A DNA stretch of 64,000 bases. It comes from Dicyema japonicum. Taxonomy: Eukaryota; Dicyemida; Rhombozoa; Dicyemidae. The stretch's first letter is position 1, and every line of letters begins with the position of its first letter. Both the position numbers and the translations under genes were made by a program. The notes beneath the pieces were generated by a model. The model saw only the letters and a list, made by a program, of their open reading frames with translations, had not been told where the DNA came from and did no database searches. The stretch covers positions 1,068,360 through 1,132,359 of the forward strand of contig RDEW01000001.1 of the NCBI GenBank assembly GCA_011109175.1. The letters are read 5' to 3'. Shown piece by piece: positions 29,201 to 44,200 of this stretch.

Positions 29201-32200
29201 GAAATCTCAATATTATTGAACGAGCATGTACATATTTCTTACCGGCTTTTGTCTATTAGGACTATTTTTTAACCCTGCTGAATTGTATGAGGTGAAATGG
29301 ATTGTCGAGAGAGTAGCTGGTGTTTATTAACAAATAAAAATCAAACAGTTAAAAGAGCCCTTTATTTAGGGAGCTTGAATAGCCATGCTGTTTCCTCTGA
29401 CAATAGCTATCGAGATACGCTCTTGAAGTCATCCAGTCTCACTTGATCCTTGATGACCCTTTAGATCAATGATCCGATCTGATGGACTAGATATTCCGCT
29501 TGATAGTTTCCTAATTTTTTCCTTCTGTTCTTGACGTGATTTTAAAAAAACCCTCTGAATTCACACACTTTAAGATATTGTAAGTGATCCATAGATTTTC
29601 TGAGCTTAAAGATAGCCTTTCCCTTCTCGATATGTTTGGAGACTAAAAAACAAGGAGGAGAAGATGGCATATATCTTGACACCTTATAGATGTAAGAAGT
29701 CATGAAGGGAGCATACAAGAGTTACTACTATAATAGGACAGGATAAGGATATTGGAGATGAGACTCGCAACTTATGAAACGAGGAAGGCATTCTGGAATG
29801 ATAATTTGCGTTTGAAATAAATCGTCGGAGGTTCTATCTGAACCTTACCAATGAGGACAAAGGCATTGTGTGTGGATTTGAGAGTTAGGAATATTTATTT
29901 TCTGGGGCCACGGTGTGGGAGAAGGATAAAAATCCAAGTCTTTCAATATCATTAGAAGACGTATTACTGGAATAGAAGACTCTCCAGTGGATATTTCTTC
30001 CGAACATTAAAAATATTATTAATAGGGCGGAAATTGTCTTATTTTTTTGTTCTAAAAAAGCAACTCACCTAGGATCAGCCCCGGAAAAGGCTAAGACCCT
30101 AAAGAAAAAATACGAATGTTGGCGTTGGGCGGTTAATTTTTGAATCAGTCGCCATGGAAACATCATGACTCCCTGGAAGCAGAACACTGACCCTGCTGAA
30201 CTGTATCTGATCTCGTATTGAAATATGGAAAAAGGAGAGTAAAAGAAAATAATAGCAGGCGTTCTCAGATGTCACTTAATTAAGGAGGCTAGAAGTCGAA
30301 GGTGGGTCTTGGCAAATGATAAGATGACTCTTTTGTGGTTTTTGATAAAGGCAAATGACGAGTCCGAGTGTCCTGGGTTCTTTTTATTAACATTTAAAGT
30401 TAGATGATGTCTACAGCAGATACGCCTCAGATCAATCTGAAGTTCCAAAACTATGGTAGTTTCGCTTTCATCAATGTTTGGGAATGATGTCCAAAAGGTT
30501 TGTCACAACCCAGACTTTTGGTGGCATTTGTGGCAATCCAGTCATGTTTTTGTTCTGCCTGAGAGGAGCGGAAAGTGCGATAGTGCAGTATTTTCTAAAA
30601 GAGTCGTGAAGAATCGATGCGATAGAGTGCGGAGGATATTGAATTTGTAAGCTTTTCTGGTGTTAGATAAGTTCCAGATTATGTCTGCTGAATGATAGCC
30701 CTATTGTGCTTTTCGAGGAACTGTAGGCTAAGCATGAAATTTTTCCAGATAGGAAAAATCTTTATTTATTTATTAACCCGGGATCACCGAGAAAGAAAAA
30801 CAAAGTCAAGTCAACTAGTTAGGTGATCCCGCAACCAAACGTGCCATCCTAAGCCTGTGCGTCTCCATTGTTCCCACTGTCGAACGGAAATGCCTTCTTT
30901 GATCCTTGCAGAGAAAGAAATTTCTTAGCCAACCGATTTTCTTTTGCGTGGAACAGTGAGTTCGAAGCGTAACTCTGTGCGAGGACCTAGATCGTTACAG
31001 AGTCAATGTAGGCTGTCTCAAGAGACAAAAGTTTCGGAAGTACACGATGAAGTTTATAAAAAACACCACCTCCTAAGGCAGACACTATGGATTGGGATTT
31101 GCTGTCCGAGCTTCGTTGAGAAAGTGGAGTTCAAAATGTGCAGTGAAATGATCGTATTGCGATTTTTCAAATCAAACTAAAACCGACAGGAGTAAACTGT
31201 TAACTATTATCAACGTATATTCCCCCATACCAGCAGAATATTTGTTACCTCTTATGAGCTTGACGAATTTTATGCAAGACTTTCCAAAGTGTGCACCGAA
31301 CTGAACAAAACAACAATCATGTTTCTGGTGGGAGAATGGAATGCCAAAACATGCATTAAGAAAAACCATGAATCGGTAGGCACAGAAGAGATATCGAAAT
31401 TGGGTTCTGTCTATTGATAATTTGCATGCTTTACTGTGATTATTAAGTCGTCTGCATATGACAGTGTAAAAATGCTACTCTCGTTTATATCACTTAGAAA
31501 AAATAAATTAAATAGTGAAATGGAGAGAATTAGATTTTTAACAAAATTTAGCATATCCGTCTTCAGAACGCTGATAATGACTGGATAGCTGAAATACGTT
31601 CCACTAGAAGCCCGTTGGCGCCTTGTGGACATATTCTACGGATGGGTGTAGAAAAACCCTGCAATGCCGCCATGGAAGAATTTTTCGGCCAGACTGAATT
31701 TTCTACATTCAAAGGACGTCCAAGAGGTTGTCTTCCCAGGACACTTGGGAGGATTATGCTGTAATGAAAATTTACCTTAACAAGCTAAAAGGCAGTCTAT
31801 TCGACGAAGGTCTCTCCCATCTATCGACCATATTCATCGTGAATGCAAAATGTTGTTTATTTCCGATCACCTCGAAATCTTAGGAATACAATTTATTTTC
31901 CGTGCCCAGGAAGAAAGTCATCCGTGCAACTTAATATGGAACGTACCCCTATCGTATCTATTCAACTGACTTAAGAAAAAAATATCGCGGTACCCGGAAA
32001 CATCCTCTAACAAGAAAGAAAATTGCATCTTATCCACAAGAAAATTGCAACCAGATCGATCAACACTCTCGGAGCAAACAAACTACTTAACAAGTTTCCT
32101 CCGAAAATAAATTACTCCGAATCACTGCTCCCACATGGTCCACAAGTCGATCTCTCAAGGTTAAGATGTGGACATCACCAAAATCTTCTCCAGTTTCTTT

Positions 32201-35200
32201 TCATAGACGTAACAAGGAAGGGTGCCTAATTTGTAAAAATAAAAAAAAATGAGATATTTTTTCCTTTTAGATGCTCAGTGTAACTAGTTACAGGCAAAAG
32301 GTCTGATGGCCACTAGTTCGAATCCCACTGCTGTATATTAATGTTCCACACATCTACGATGCTTTGGCTTGAGTGACGCCGTCATCAGTTAACATTTCAC
32401 TGCGGAACCGGATCGTTTATAAAGGACGTATTCGCAACAAAAAAAGAAATGAAGAACATTCCTTGGTTCTTCCTCTACAATTAGTTATCATAACTGTCCT
32501 TTACTTAAACAGTGTGTGTCCTGCCTAAGCGCAGCTATAGCTAACATGCCTCTGCGTAAAAGTGCAATTTTTAGATGCTTCAAGGTTTACGATGTGCATC
32601 AGCAAATTTTTTCACAGTTAATTACAATCGAACAATTTGAACAAAAAAGTTCCACGTCTAATTTTTCTTTGCATAACAAACTCTTAATATTTCTTAGCAT
32701 AAAACTGAACTTTCTGTGTTCTTGACCTCACACCCATCAGCCAAGAAGAACATGTTGATTAAAAATTTTGTTATGAGCTCTAGTATTTTAGTCAAATGTA
32801 TATTATATTGAATTAGCGGTTATGTAGGATTAGAAAATTATGGGAAAATCGTTCAGTCAGTTTTATAATATTAGCGTATTGAAGCCATCTAAGCTGGCGT
32901 TTCTAGAGATCACTCAATTTGATCTGGCGTAGCAAAAAGGTCGAAGGTGGACCTGAGCAAGATTAGAATGAAAGCAAAATGATGAGTCCAGTTTTCCTTC
33001 TAAATAAATAAAATCGATGCTAGTAGAAATTGCAAGTGAAATGGCAAAGAATTTGTTTTTTACTTGAGAAGTTTATACTGACTCAAGAGGCCGTGATTTA
33101 TTGACTTTACCGTTTAGTTCCCTAAATTATTATTTGTCCAATCGCCTGTAAACATATGGATTTATTCAGAGAATGAATAAGGATGTCTTCAACGAAATCG
33201 TAATACGATTGTTTCAAAATTAGAGCCAGTCGCAAAAGGAGATGTTTTTACATCTCCCATCATCCGCTGCGATCCTTACTTCTTAGCATCGGAGCAAGAG
33301 TTGTTACCAATGTCTGTTTCCGAATAAAGCACAATCAGTTCATCAAGTATCCCAGCGAGATTATCATTAAAATGCTCTTCTAATTAAATTGTTAAAATAT
33401 TAGAATTGATTATTTTTTTGAGTCATGTCCATATTTTGACTGTTCCGTCTCCACCACCGCTAACAAGCAAATCAGTAAATTTATCAAGATAAACTGAATT
33501 TACGGGACCTTCGTGACCAGTTAAGGCAACAGTCTACGGTAATCAGAAAACCTCCACCTTATCAGAGGTCAATTCTACTATTCTGACAATTGAATCTCCC
33601 CCAGCTACAGCGCACAACTGTCCTGTTTTATTTGATAGTTGAAAATACCTGTGGAATCTATAGAAAGAGAATTTGCGGAGAAGGGACCGATATTAAATGA
33701 TTTGAGGATTTTCATTGTTCTGATGTCCCAGACGAGAAGAGTACCAAACGAGTCACAAGACACAATTTTGTCCCCCTAAAACATTAAGAATCACAAAGAC
33801 CCGAGCAGTAAATGACGCTCCATTTACAGCGGACGTGTGTCCTTCAGCCAAAATTATCTCCTTAACCGACTAAAATATATTCCTTGAATATCACGGTTCT
33901 CCCGTCCCATAGAACGACTGTCTTGTCGGCAGAAGCTGTCAAGACTGTCATAGAAAATGGTAGAAATTCGACACTGTTCACAGAATTTTTATGATATCTC
34001 AAAATACTGCGACATTTTTTCCTACAATATATAAAAAAGAGATCACGTGTGGAGGTCGACTATTTTTGCCATTCCATCTGAAGAGGCAGTGGCGATAAAA
34101 TCCCCACAAGAATGCCAGGCGCAGTCCCAGACTTATATACCAAGTCAAAAATCAGCAAACCCACATTTTTGTGTTCCTCTATAGCATCGAGATATTCCAC
34201 GTGGTTGAAATCATTGACTCGCCAAACCTTGACTAGCCCATCAGCATCGGACGACAACACACGTGATTCACTAGGGAATAGTCTTTGAATTAAACTCGAT
34301 GTTAAATTGGCAAGAGGAGATCCACGTTGAGTGCGCGGGAATGCTTGATTCAAACGAAAAATTGGAGGAAGAGAAAAACTTGAGGTTTCCATCATCAGAT
34401 CCGGCAACGATCATTTCTCTTTGATGTGAAAATGTAACACTGTGAGTCACGTGTGATTGAATACTGATTTACTGGACTCTCTGGTCCCCATTCGTTGGAT
34501 GCCTGCATGGATGTGGCTAGACAAACGTCGTATGGACGAATTGGAGTTTTCCCTTCAAATATTTTCAAGTACGGATTTCTTCCTTCATCCTCTGGGAATG
34601 GAGTATCCTTGAAAATCTCAAATACTCAGAGACCATTAAAACCTTCGGTCCAGAATCTTCGACATCTAAGTCCATCTCTAAATGTTCAGGCAGTTATAAA
34701 ACTCTTAGTAATCGGAGACCCAATGCTTTGAGCTTCCATTTCGCGTAGTTGTATCTTAAGTTTGCTGACCTTACACTCAGCCTTGGCTCTGTTCAACTCA
34801 GTTGTACTCTTCTCCCTCATCATTATCTCGTATTTGCTGGACAGCTTTTCCAGAAGAGGCCGATATGCTTCATAATGTTCCTTAGATCTGAAGTCATAAG
34901 AATCTATCACAGTTTTAGGTCTTCTGTCAACTGTTGTTTTTCCTGTTCGACTCGTCGGTGCTTCAATGCATGAAAGTCCCGTTCTTTCTTGGCCCTAACG
35001 AGTTTGTTTTGTAATTTGCTAAATCAGCCCAGGAGTACTTATTTTCCAAGCGAAACTCCAAGAGATTTTTCTGAAGCAATTCTATTGAGTTTTTAAGACT
35101 TTGGTTCTCCACAAACTCAGAAGGGGGGTTAGGTTTTTCCCGAACTTCTTTAAATGCGCTGAAATCCACAAACTATGAAACCATTCATTTTGAAGACAGG

Positions 35201-38200
35201 CGAGTGTCTCTGTAAATTCATTTTGGCGAAGAAACGTCTTCACAAAATCCAGTGGACTCTCATATGATGATGTGGACGTTTTGATACTTTTAATTTCCCT
35301 CAAAACTACCTTTCTCTGTAAGGACTTATTCGCTCTTCTTTTACTAGTTTTTTCAGCTTCCCAAATGCTTCCCCACATTCTGCAATATACTTATAAGATC
35401 AACCAGAGCTATCGTCAACAGCTGAGCAATTCTCTGATATTGTGCGGATGGAGAAGATGTCATCCTCTAATATTACTGATACAGCTTATTTTAGATAATA
35501 CTTTTATCTGACATTTTGGCAGTTATTTGTGCCATAGAAACAGTAATCAATGATTAATTTTCATTTTAATTTGATTTTGTAAAATTTGAATTTTACGGCA
35601 TAATTCAAGTTTTTTATGACGACACTCAGAATTGAGCGAGAGTTTTCTAGTAATGCCATGACAGAGGTTAGGAGGGCCGAGATCACCCAATGGCAATGTT
35701 TTTTTGCTGATAACTATGATTCTTGTTTTTAAATAGATAAATGGAAGACATCTTATGAGTCCGAGTTTTTCACCAGGGGTAGTAAAACAGATCAGTAGCA
35801 TTGGTTAATTGGCGGAGGATTGAGCTGAGCTTTGATACACTATTTAATAATCCCGGATATACCGGAAAGTTAAGGTCCAATTAAAATATATCCAGTTCCC
35901 ATGGTCAGGCTGGGACGCATCCTTTCCAGGCGGAACCTCTCAAAAAACCAGGCAGTAATGATGAAATTGAACCCACAGCTAGTCGCATAGCACTTACTAC
36001 TACGGTACCAAAAATATGCACTCAATGACTGCATCCTCTCAAGGCGGACATGACCCCTTCCTAATTGACTCAAGAGACATTGAAAACCTGAGGTTTTGAG
36101 ATTGAGAAGCATCGGATGCACCATTATTTTGACTCGAATACCGTCTGCCCCCAAATGGAAGAACTTGTACAAGATTTGCAAATGAATGTGAACTAACCAC
36201 AAACAAATTCATTTGAAAATCACTATTTTCCAAAAATTGAGTCTCATGATTTTGTACCCAACGGCTTAAAAAACACAAAAGTAATTCAAATGCTAATTAT
36301 TGTTAGTTTTTGTCAGATGAGGGAGATAACAGTGATCGAAATATTCCCTGGCCGAATGGGGAGCAACCTCAACATCACGTGTCTTATATGACACGTAGGG
36401 TTTCAACTACAATGAGAATCGCAGTAACCTGAAAATCCGTTAAGTCTGGGACGATGAACTCAGGGATCAGTTCCGGCACTTTTATCGATTTTCCTGAGGC
36501 AAGCTCAATCACACAACGGTTGGATCCTCCGTCTTGAGTTAAACATCAAAAGACCGAAAAATTTAGGCAATTCGGCATCTCCACCAGGGCGAAATTCATT
36601 GACGTCCTTGCCGGTTGGGAGTCTCGAGGGGTTATTTGGTATGTGACTGTTTGGAATGTCAATAAATCGTAGACGACGGCTCGGATATTTGGATTCAGCA
36701 AATTTGAACAAATTTTTGATTTTATATTTTTTACGCAAAAAATCGTAGTTTAATTTCTCTGGTCCCCACCGAAATTTGATTGGTGGACACGAACGACGGA
36801 AGAGTTTTATAGTTTTTATAGAACTCATGACCAACCTAACAAATTATTTAAAATCAAAGCTAAAATAATTAATAAGAAATTTAAATTATTTTTAAAAAAT
36901 TCAATTGAGGACTTCTTTGAATTTGGATGCTTCTGTTGCAACACTACCGTCTGACATCGCATCGGCTGTGGAGTATGTATCTGTCGCGTGGAAAATCATC
37001 TTCGTCTTTATTTACTTCAGAAAAACGACTTGGACAAATGACAGTGGCTGTATTTATCAACCAGAACAAAATACCTTTCACGAAGAAACTGAAAATCTTG
37101 AGGATCACCTTAGACACACACATGTCCTTTTCATTTCACGTCGACGGCTTTTCTGGTGCTGCTCAAGAAAGTTGGGGATAATCGAATCTATTTTTTGTGG
37201 AATTTTTCCCAGCTTTGAAATCGTTGTACAAACAATTCATTGAGCCATCTGTCAGCTTTGCCTGTGCGTCATGGGGAATTAATCTGTCCTGGACGAACAA
37301 ACATGGAATCCGTGATATTCAGTCCTTAACAGCCACTACTATTAGTAATCTTGGGAAATTAGAAAAACTAATCCCCTCATCATTTAAGACTTTATCCGAC
37401 AAAATGGAAAGGGATTTGCTACCCTGTGCAGGCAGTGTAACTCTCAAAAAAACACAGCCACGACGTGCCTTATGGGAGGGATACATCACCCCTGTCCAAA
37501 TCCTATTCCACAACCACCCCGTCCAGAGAGAAGTTGCGTTGAATCCCAAGCGCACAAAAAGAGGATGAGAAATCTGATAGAGGCCTTCGAGATCACTTAA
37601 TTAATTTAGTAATTAAATTACTATTGGTGTTCTTTGGTTAATAATAGTCTGTCGCGTGGAGATTGGCGTAATCAGAGACTGCGTTTCACAGACTCAATTC
37701 AATATACCGAAAAACTATTCATATGATGGGCCCTCATTCTGAATCAATGGTTAATAATCCCCTAGTCACGGAAGCTGCGACCCGTAGTCGAGGAACCGGA
37801 CCCCTTCGGGTCTGTTGGAATGATGGAAACCCGTTTGGCCTATCTTTTCCAAGGCAAAAGTAGGTCGATTCGTCAGGAAGTTTTCCCCAATTGGATTCTT
37901 CTGCAGGGATGAGAGAAGGCTCTTTTGCACGGTAGTGGGAACAATGGAGACCACAGACGTTGGATGGCTCGTTTGATTGGAAAATTGGTATTACTAACTG
38001 TCTGACGTTTTTTTCTGTTTTTCTTTCTCGGTGATCGCAGGGTTTTAAATAAATAATCAATTTATGAAAGTTTTGAGAAAAACTTTGAATTCAACTTCAT
38101 TTTTGGTGGGTTAGGTAATAGTCCTGGAATTCTCAACAAAGTCACCGGTCCTATTATCTGGTCTATGCCTTTTGAAGCAATAATAATCGAACGACAGTGA

Positions 38201-41200
38201 TGTGTAGCAAAGCCAATTCCGTAGTGGTTGCATTCGGAGTCTAGTATAAGTCTAAACTCTCCGTAATTCCCTCAACTGCATCTTCACTTTATTCTCCTGT
38301 ATACTGCATACAGTGACCTTATATGATGTTAAGTCACTTATCAAATCCTCCTTTTTCCGTTTTTCTTTAAGCCTCGAACGTTGAATGACGCCTATGTGAA
38401 CAGATTATTCGATGCGTGTGAAATAGACATAATTTAAGGACCACGTCACCAGTTCAACCAAAATCCTCCCTGTGGTTAAAACCCTGAAATACTTGGTGTG
38501 ATATTTGATACTTTCTTATCTTTTTCAAAACACTTTTATTATGCGAAAATTCTCAAGATCAACTTACTCCGGGCCGTGGTAGGTACGTCATTTGAACAGA
38601 GCAATGAGAGCTTAGCGATTATCTACACACAATTTATCAGAACAACGGTGAATTATGATGTTCCTGCCTGAGGTCCATGTTTATTAATAACAAACGTCGA
38701 AAAATAATTTATTCAAAAACTCTCCCTAAAAGAATAATTACCACAGTCCTTGGGTTCCTTTCCTGGATTAATTAGTCATGACTGTTTGTGCTGGGCTTAC
38801 CAAATATTTTAAGCCTGGGGTTAATAATAATTACCGACTGTCAAAAAACCACACCAACTGACCACATACACTAGGAATCAAAAATCCTCCCACTTAGGTA
38901 CCATTTCATGATGGTCTGTCTACAATTACTTGATAATTGTAAAACGGTGGGACATCCAGCCCACAGCCTTTGAGTCTCCACAAACGACAGGGGAATTATT
39001 CCTACTCTTGGTGATCAAATTCGGTTTCTATGAACTATTCCAAAGACTGGACCCTCTCAGTTGCGACAGAAAACATTCCATGACTGGATATCAACTAAAA
39101 CCAACAGAAGCCTTGGAATAACGTATTCCTTCAGTTATTGACGGAAGCTAAACATCTCTACCACGAGTAGTTTGTGTCCACTCGCCTAATTGTGGTCACA
39201 ACATGGATTTACATTCATATCTGTCAACCTATCCATCAACATGAACATAATCCCTGAGTATGGAGAAATCTCCAATCAAACCTATGAACCACCATCCTAT
39301 CACTCAATATCTATTCAAGGATACCCGAAAGGCTTGTTCTTGAAAAAGTGCAATCTCAAACCTTCTTCCCAGCACGGATTCCGGGATAACCAGAAAATGA
39401 GAATTCTAAGTGCTCTCAAAATACTTAAATACCAAACTGAGAACCTTGCACAGTTTATGAACAATTTATCTGACCCACGATGATGTATGCAAGTCCTTAG
39501 TGGACAATTCAGATTTCAAGCTTCTCGATATAGAAGGTTTTACCCGATTCCATGTCCGATGAGAAGAGCTATATAGGATTCTTGACCCCACCGGACTCAT
39601 CGGTCTGGGATTACTCAGTATTTATTTACCCAATAATAAAGGACATTTGGTTATCTCGCATCTAGGGCGATTTTTGAGGTATTTGTTTATGGCTTCTTTG
39701 AGGGACTGTTTGGCGGACTAATACTTTGAAATAATCATTAAATTCTCTTGTGACGTCATTTCAAAGATACAACCAACTTCCTCTATGCTCCTCTGTTATG
39801 CGACTTCCTACGCAGAGTCTCCAGACCTTCAGATGTTAACAGTTCCATTTTATTTTAGATAGGTCAACGATTACCACGGTTGGTAAGGTTCTTCTGGGCA
39901 TTCCCGATATTTTCTAGTAATTGATGACTTGAAGTAATTCTCCATTGCGTAGTTGGCAGAGGTTGAAGTATCTAGGCGTAGAATATGTCTAAAGAATTTC
40001 CACCGGTCTTCGAGGACTATCTCAACAGTTTTCTGACCTTGTAGAAGAGTACAATCTATTGGTTGAAGTCTGAAAGACAAATTAATCTTCAACGTTAGCG
40101 ATTTGTGAAACAGCTGAAATAAGCTTTATGGTTTCTTGATATTAGGTTTCCACCTAAATATCACGTGTTTAAGGATGCCTCTTCATATACTTAACTCATT
40201 TTTATCCCTTAGAATTTTTGTTCCTCAGAAAGCTACATAATCATATATTCAGATAGCAATTACTCAGACATCATCGGCAACTTTTTAATTTATTGAACCG
40301 AAATCACCCTCATATCCAAAATAACCAAATTTCAGGTGATCCCAGCCTCCCTCAACAGTCTCCGTATCTTTTCTCAGTGCTCTGACTGCGTTCCTGTGCA
40401 TTCTTTTGACATGACGAGTCCCCACGGAAAAGTGCCAGGATGTGTAGGAAAAGCCGTCCAGAAGAACTCCTCTGGATGGTCGTTGACAAATGGTTCTTTT
40501 AGATACATTTTGACTCGTACCTGATGCCACCAGACAAGGCGAACCACATGACGCACGTTAATTAAGTGAATTAGGAACAGACGAACAAAACAGAAACTTT
40601 AGTCAATTAGCCACAAAGCACCATATAGCGCCACGCGGCTTATATCAATATCGGCATATATAAAAACGTGACCTTTTTTAATTTTAAATTTAAATATTTT
40701 ATTAAATTGTATTTAAAATTTATAACATAAATTTCGTTTTATAACGTGCTTTCTATTTTTTACTTAACCCAAAAAAATTTTTTTTCATTATATTAAGAAA
40801 TACAAAAGGATTTTGATTCGGTCCCGATAAAATTACTTACAATGAATATCTTTGTCTCAAATAATCCATACTAATTGAAAATTTGGATTGAAAACTTCCT
40901 TAACGAACGAAGAGGAAGGGTAGTTGTACGTTCCACGAAATCTATCACTAAATTTTGCCAAATGGGGTCCCACGTGGATCCCATCTGTCACTTATTTTTT
41001 CAACATCTTTATGAGCAATATGCCTTCCTGTATCACCGGCAACACTCTGATTCTCGCCTATGCTGATGATATAATGCAACAAGTGACAGTGTGTTCACAC
41101 TGCCCGTACTCACTTACAAGATTTACTGGACAACCTGAGCTTATGAGGAACCTATTATACACAAGGCCAGAAAAGTCTAGTACAATGATTTTTTACTTCA

Positions 41201-44200
41201 AATATCCTCGTCCTTTTAGCACGTAGTATCCTCGTCCCAAAGAAAACTAAACTTTATAAAAATACTTCTTGGAAACTACAAAGGTTGTTTCTACTCAACG
41301 TTAAGCTCAATCGATACTCAATAAATACGACAGATAATCAGCTATGGCTGTGCTTCATGGGAGACAAACCTGTCAACACGAACCTGAAAAGATTAATGTC
41401 TTTCAAGCAACAATCACTGGGAACCTACAAAGTATCTCATCTCCCCCGTTAATTCCAATTCCTTTCAAAAAACTTGTTAAGAGTACGGGAGCCCTAGTGA
41501 TATCTAAGAAATTCCGAAAAGTGTCTCGTACATACATGACCACAAAGAAAAGATAAGACGGTTGCTTAAGGAAGCTGTGATCACCTGACGTGCACGTATT
41601 CCCTTTTAATTTGTTATTGATTCTTGGTTTTAAATAAATTAAAAAATCATTCACCTCCATGCTAGGTTGTCCATACAATAAATTTATTGAACTAATCATC
41701 AACGACGGTTCCCCCATAGTGAACTACTTTAACGAAAACAAACTTAAGCAAGATCGAAAATTTAGGGCATTTTGATAATTTGGTCCCTCAAATGGTGGTC
41801 GGAGTGTATGAAGTTAATCCCCAATATTAGATAATGTGTCTGACAAAAAATTGTTATTGAACAATCGATTCTCCCATTTAATCGATAAGAATACTAATTT
41901 TGTTAGGGGATCTGAAGATATTCTAATTTTGCTAGATCTGATGAAAATCCTGTTTTGTCTATTTTTTAATGATTTTGAAATTGAAATCCGTATTCATTTT
42001 GTGAATTCGTGTTTGAATGATTCTTATTGGTTTTCTACCCTCACCTCAAAGTCAAGGGCCTTAACGACTGGTAGAAGAGGCATTAACTATGTCTGAATCT
42101 TGAGAAATATCGATGCTCAGTCTGCTGTTTCCAAGAGACGAAGGTCAGAGGAGGACTTGACGAACGTTCTGAAAACCTTAGAGTAATCCTACTCCCATAA
42201 GACTGCAACTTCTATGGACAGGTTTCACTAGACAGCTAATCTCCACCGTGAATGTGTACACCACACATAGTGGACTAAAGATCAGAGGAATTGGACGCTT
42301 TTTACGAAGAACTTTCCAAGAATGTATTTTACCCGAAGTCTTCCTCATTCCTCTTTATTGCGAGAGATTGGAATGCTAATACGAACATTTTATTGGATTA
42401 CACGGAAGGGGGTATCAGGAACTATTTACCACTGCTCTAGCATATTTCAGCAATTCCTTTGATTTGTTCCTATGCAACACTCAATTCCAACATTCGATCG
42501 GGAAAGTGACGCTTATGGTCGGGAAACCCTATTTTTACATCTAGGCGATTATAGATGGGCTTGGACCAAAAACACCAGACGTCTCAACTGAGATCGTTTG
42601 GAATCTGAATCTATCTCCAATGCCTCGGTACTTAGATTCTTTTCGAATTTTCAATAGTAATCGGAACCTCAAGAAGAAAACCGATAAAAGAGAAAGGAGC
42701 TGGCTCATTGAGCGCATTTTCTTGCAAATCGTAAGCGGAAATGCGTTTTCAATTATGAGAGCAGCCAGCAGTTGCTAACTGTTTGTTTTGCGTTATATAA
42801 ATGATTAAATTCTTTAAAATAACTTTTTTTTCTACCCGTTAGCCTGAGAGGACTGGGAATCCCTTCACCGAAAGATCTGGCTTGCCCCGTGTATCTGTCC
42901 TCTTTGGGCTTCAGCCGACTGCTGATCAGATGATTCTCCAACTCCAAACAGAATCATCTGAAATCACAGATATGGATCATTTGAGAGTGAAGATGCCTGA
43001 TCAGAAAGACCGTTACAGGACCATCAGCGAAGATAAATATGAGAGGCTTCTGAACCAATCAAACCAACACAGACGTGTCTGTCTAGTCACTGGAAAATGC
43101 GAATGGCACTTGGATCTATGCACTCCTCGTTAGTAGTGTCGGGACCCATCTTGACGACGATACTGTCCGCATCGTATCTCCACCAGACTAGCACTGGAGA
43201 CTTGCCTGGACTTACAAATGCCGGTGTGGATTGTTATGGACATCATGCCCTTTCGTTTCGAAGAAGTGCAGACGATTCCCAAGACACAAGGCGATCAACG
43301 GAATTGTCAAGCGAGCCATGGAGTCTGCGGGATACCCCGCAATACTTAAATCTGTTGGCCTGGACAGAGGAGACGGAAAACGGCCTGACGGGATCACAAT
43401 TTTCCCATTCGAAGAGGGAAAACCTTTAATCTGGGATGCTAGTTGTGTCGACCCATTTTGCCCATCCAACATTGTCGGGAGCGCGGTAACCATACTGCAT
43501 GCCGCGGAAAAAGCAATGAAAGCAAAGGAAAAAAATATAAAGCATCGCACGATCGGTTCACTTTCTATCCCATTGTGGTCGAGACAACTCGAGGAATAAA
43601 TGTGAAATCCCTTCGCTTCCTAGAGAAACTTGGACGCCTAGTTACACTAAAAAGCCGCGACACACGTGAGACTCGGTGGCTTTTTGAGTTGATCTCTGTA
43701 GCAATCGTGAGAGGCAACGCAACGTCGATAATGTCGGCGGGGTCCAGTTCGGATGGTTGGCAGTTAAATTAATAACATTATTGACTGTATTTCAAATAAT
43801 AATTTAAAAAAACAGAAAGAAAATTGACCGCGCGGAGTTGAGTCTCTCGGCACAGAATTGACACCACTCAATCAGTATTACGATCTCTTGTTTAGATACC
43901 CTTTTCCTTTTGTGGGAGGCTGGAATTACTTAGGTAAGAACCCTAGTTTTTTTCGCACCAAATAACAGAAACTGGAAATTCCATCCCGGATCTGAACTAT
44001 GATGCGAACCGTGCACGAATCATACGCTCATTTTCACCACGCGGCCATCAATTTTTTAATAAAATTTATATATTTTCCTAAAAAAAATACTTGAACTAAA
44101 TCAAACTAAAAAATATTTTCTAAACAGAACAGTTCTTAACAAAATTTTGCGACAATTTCTAAATGTAGCTATAGAAATTTTTATATCGATATTTTCTAAT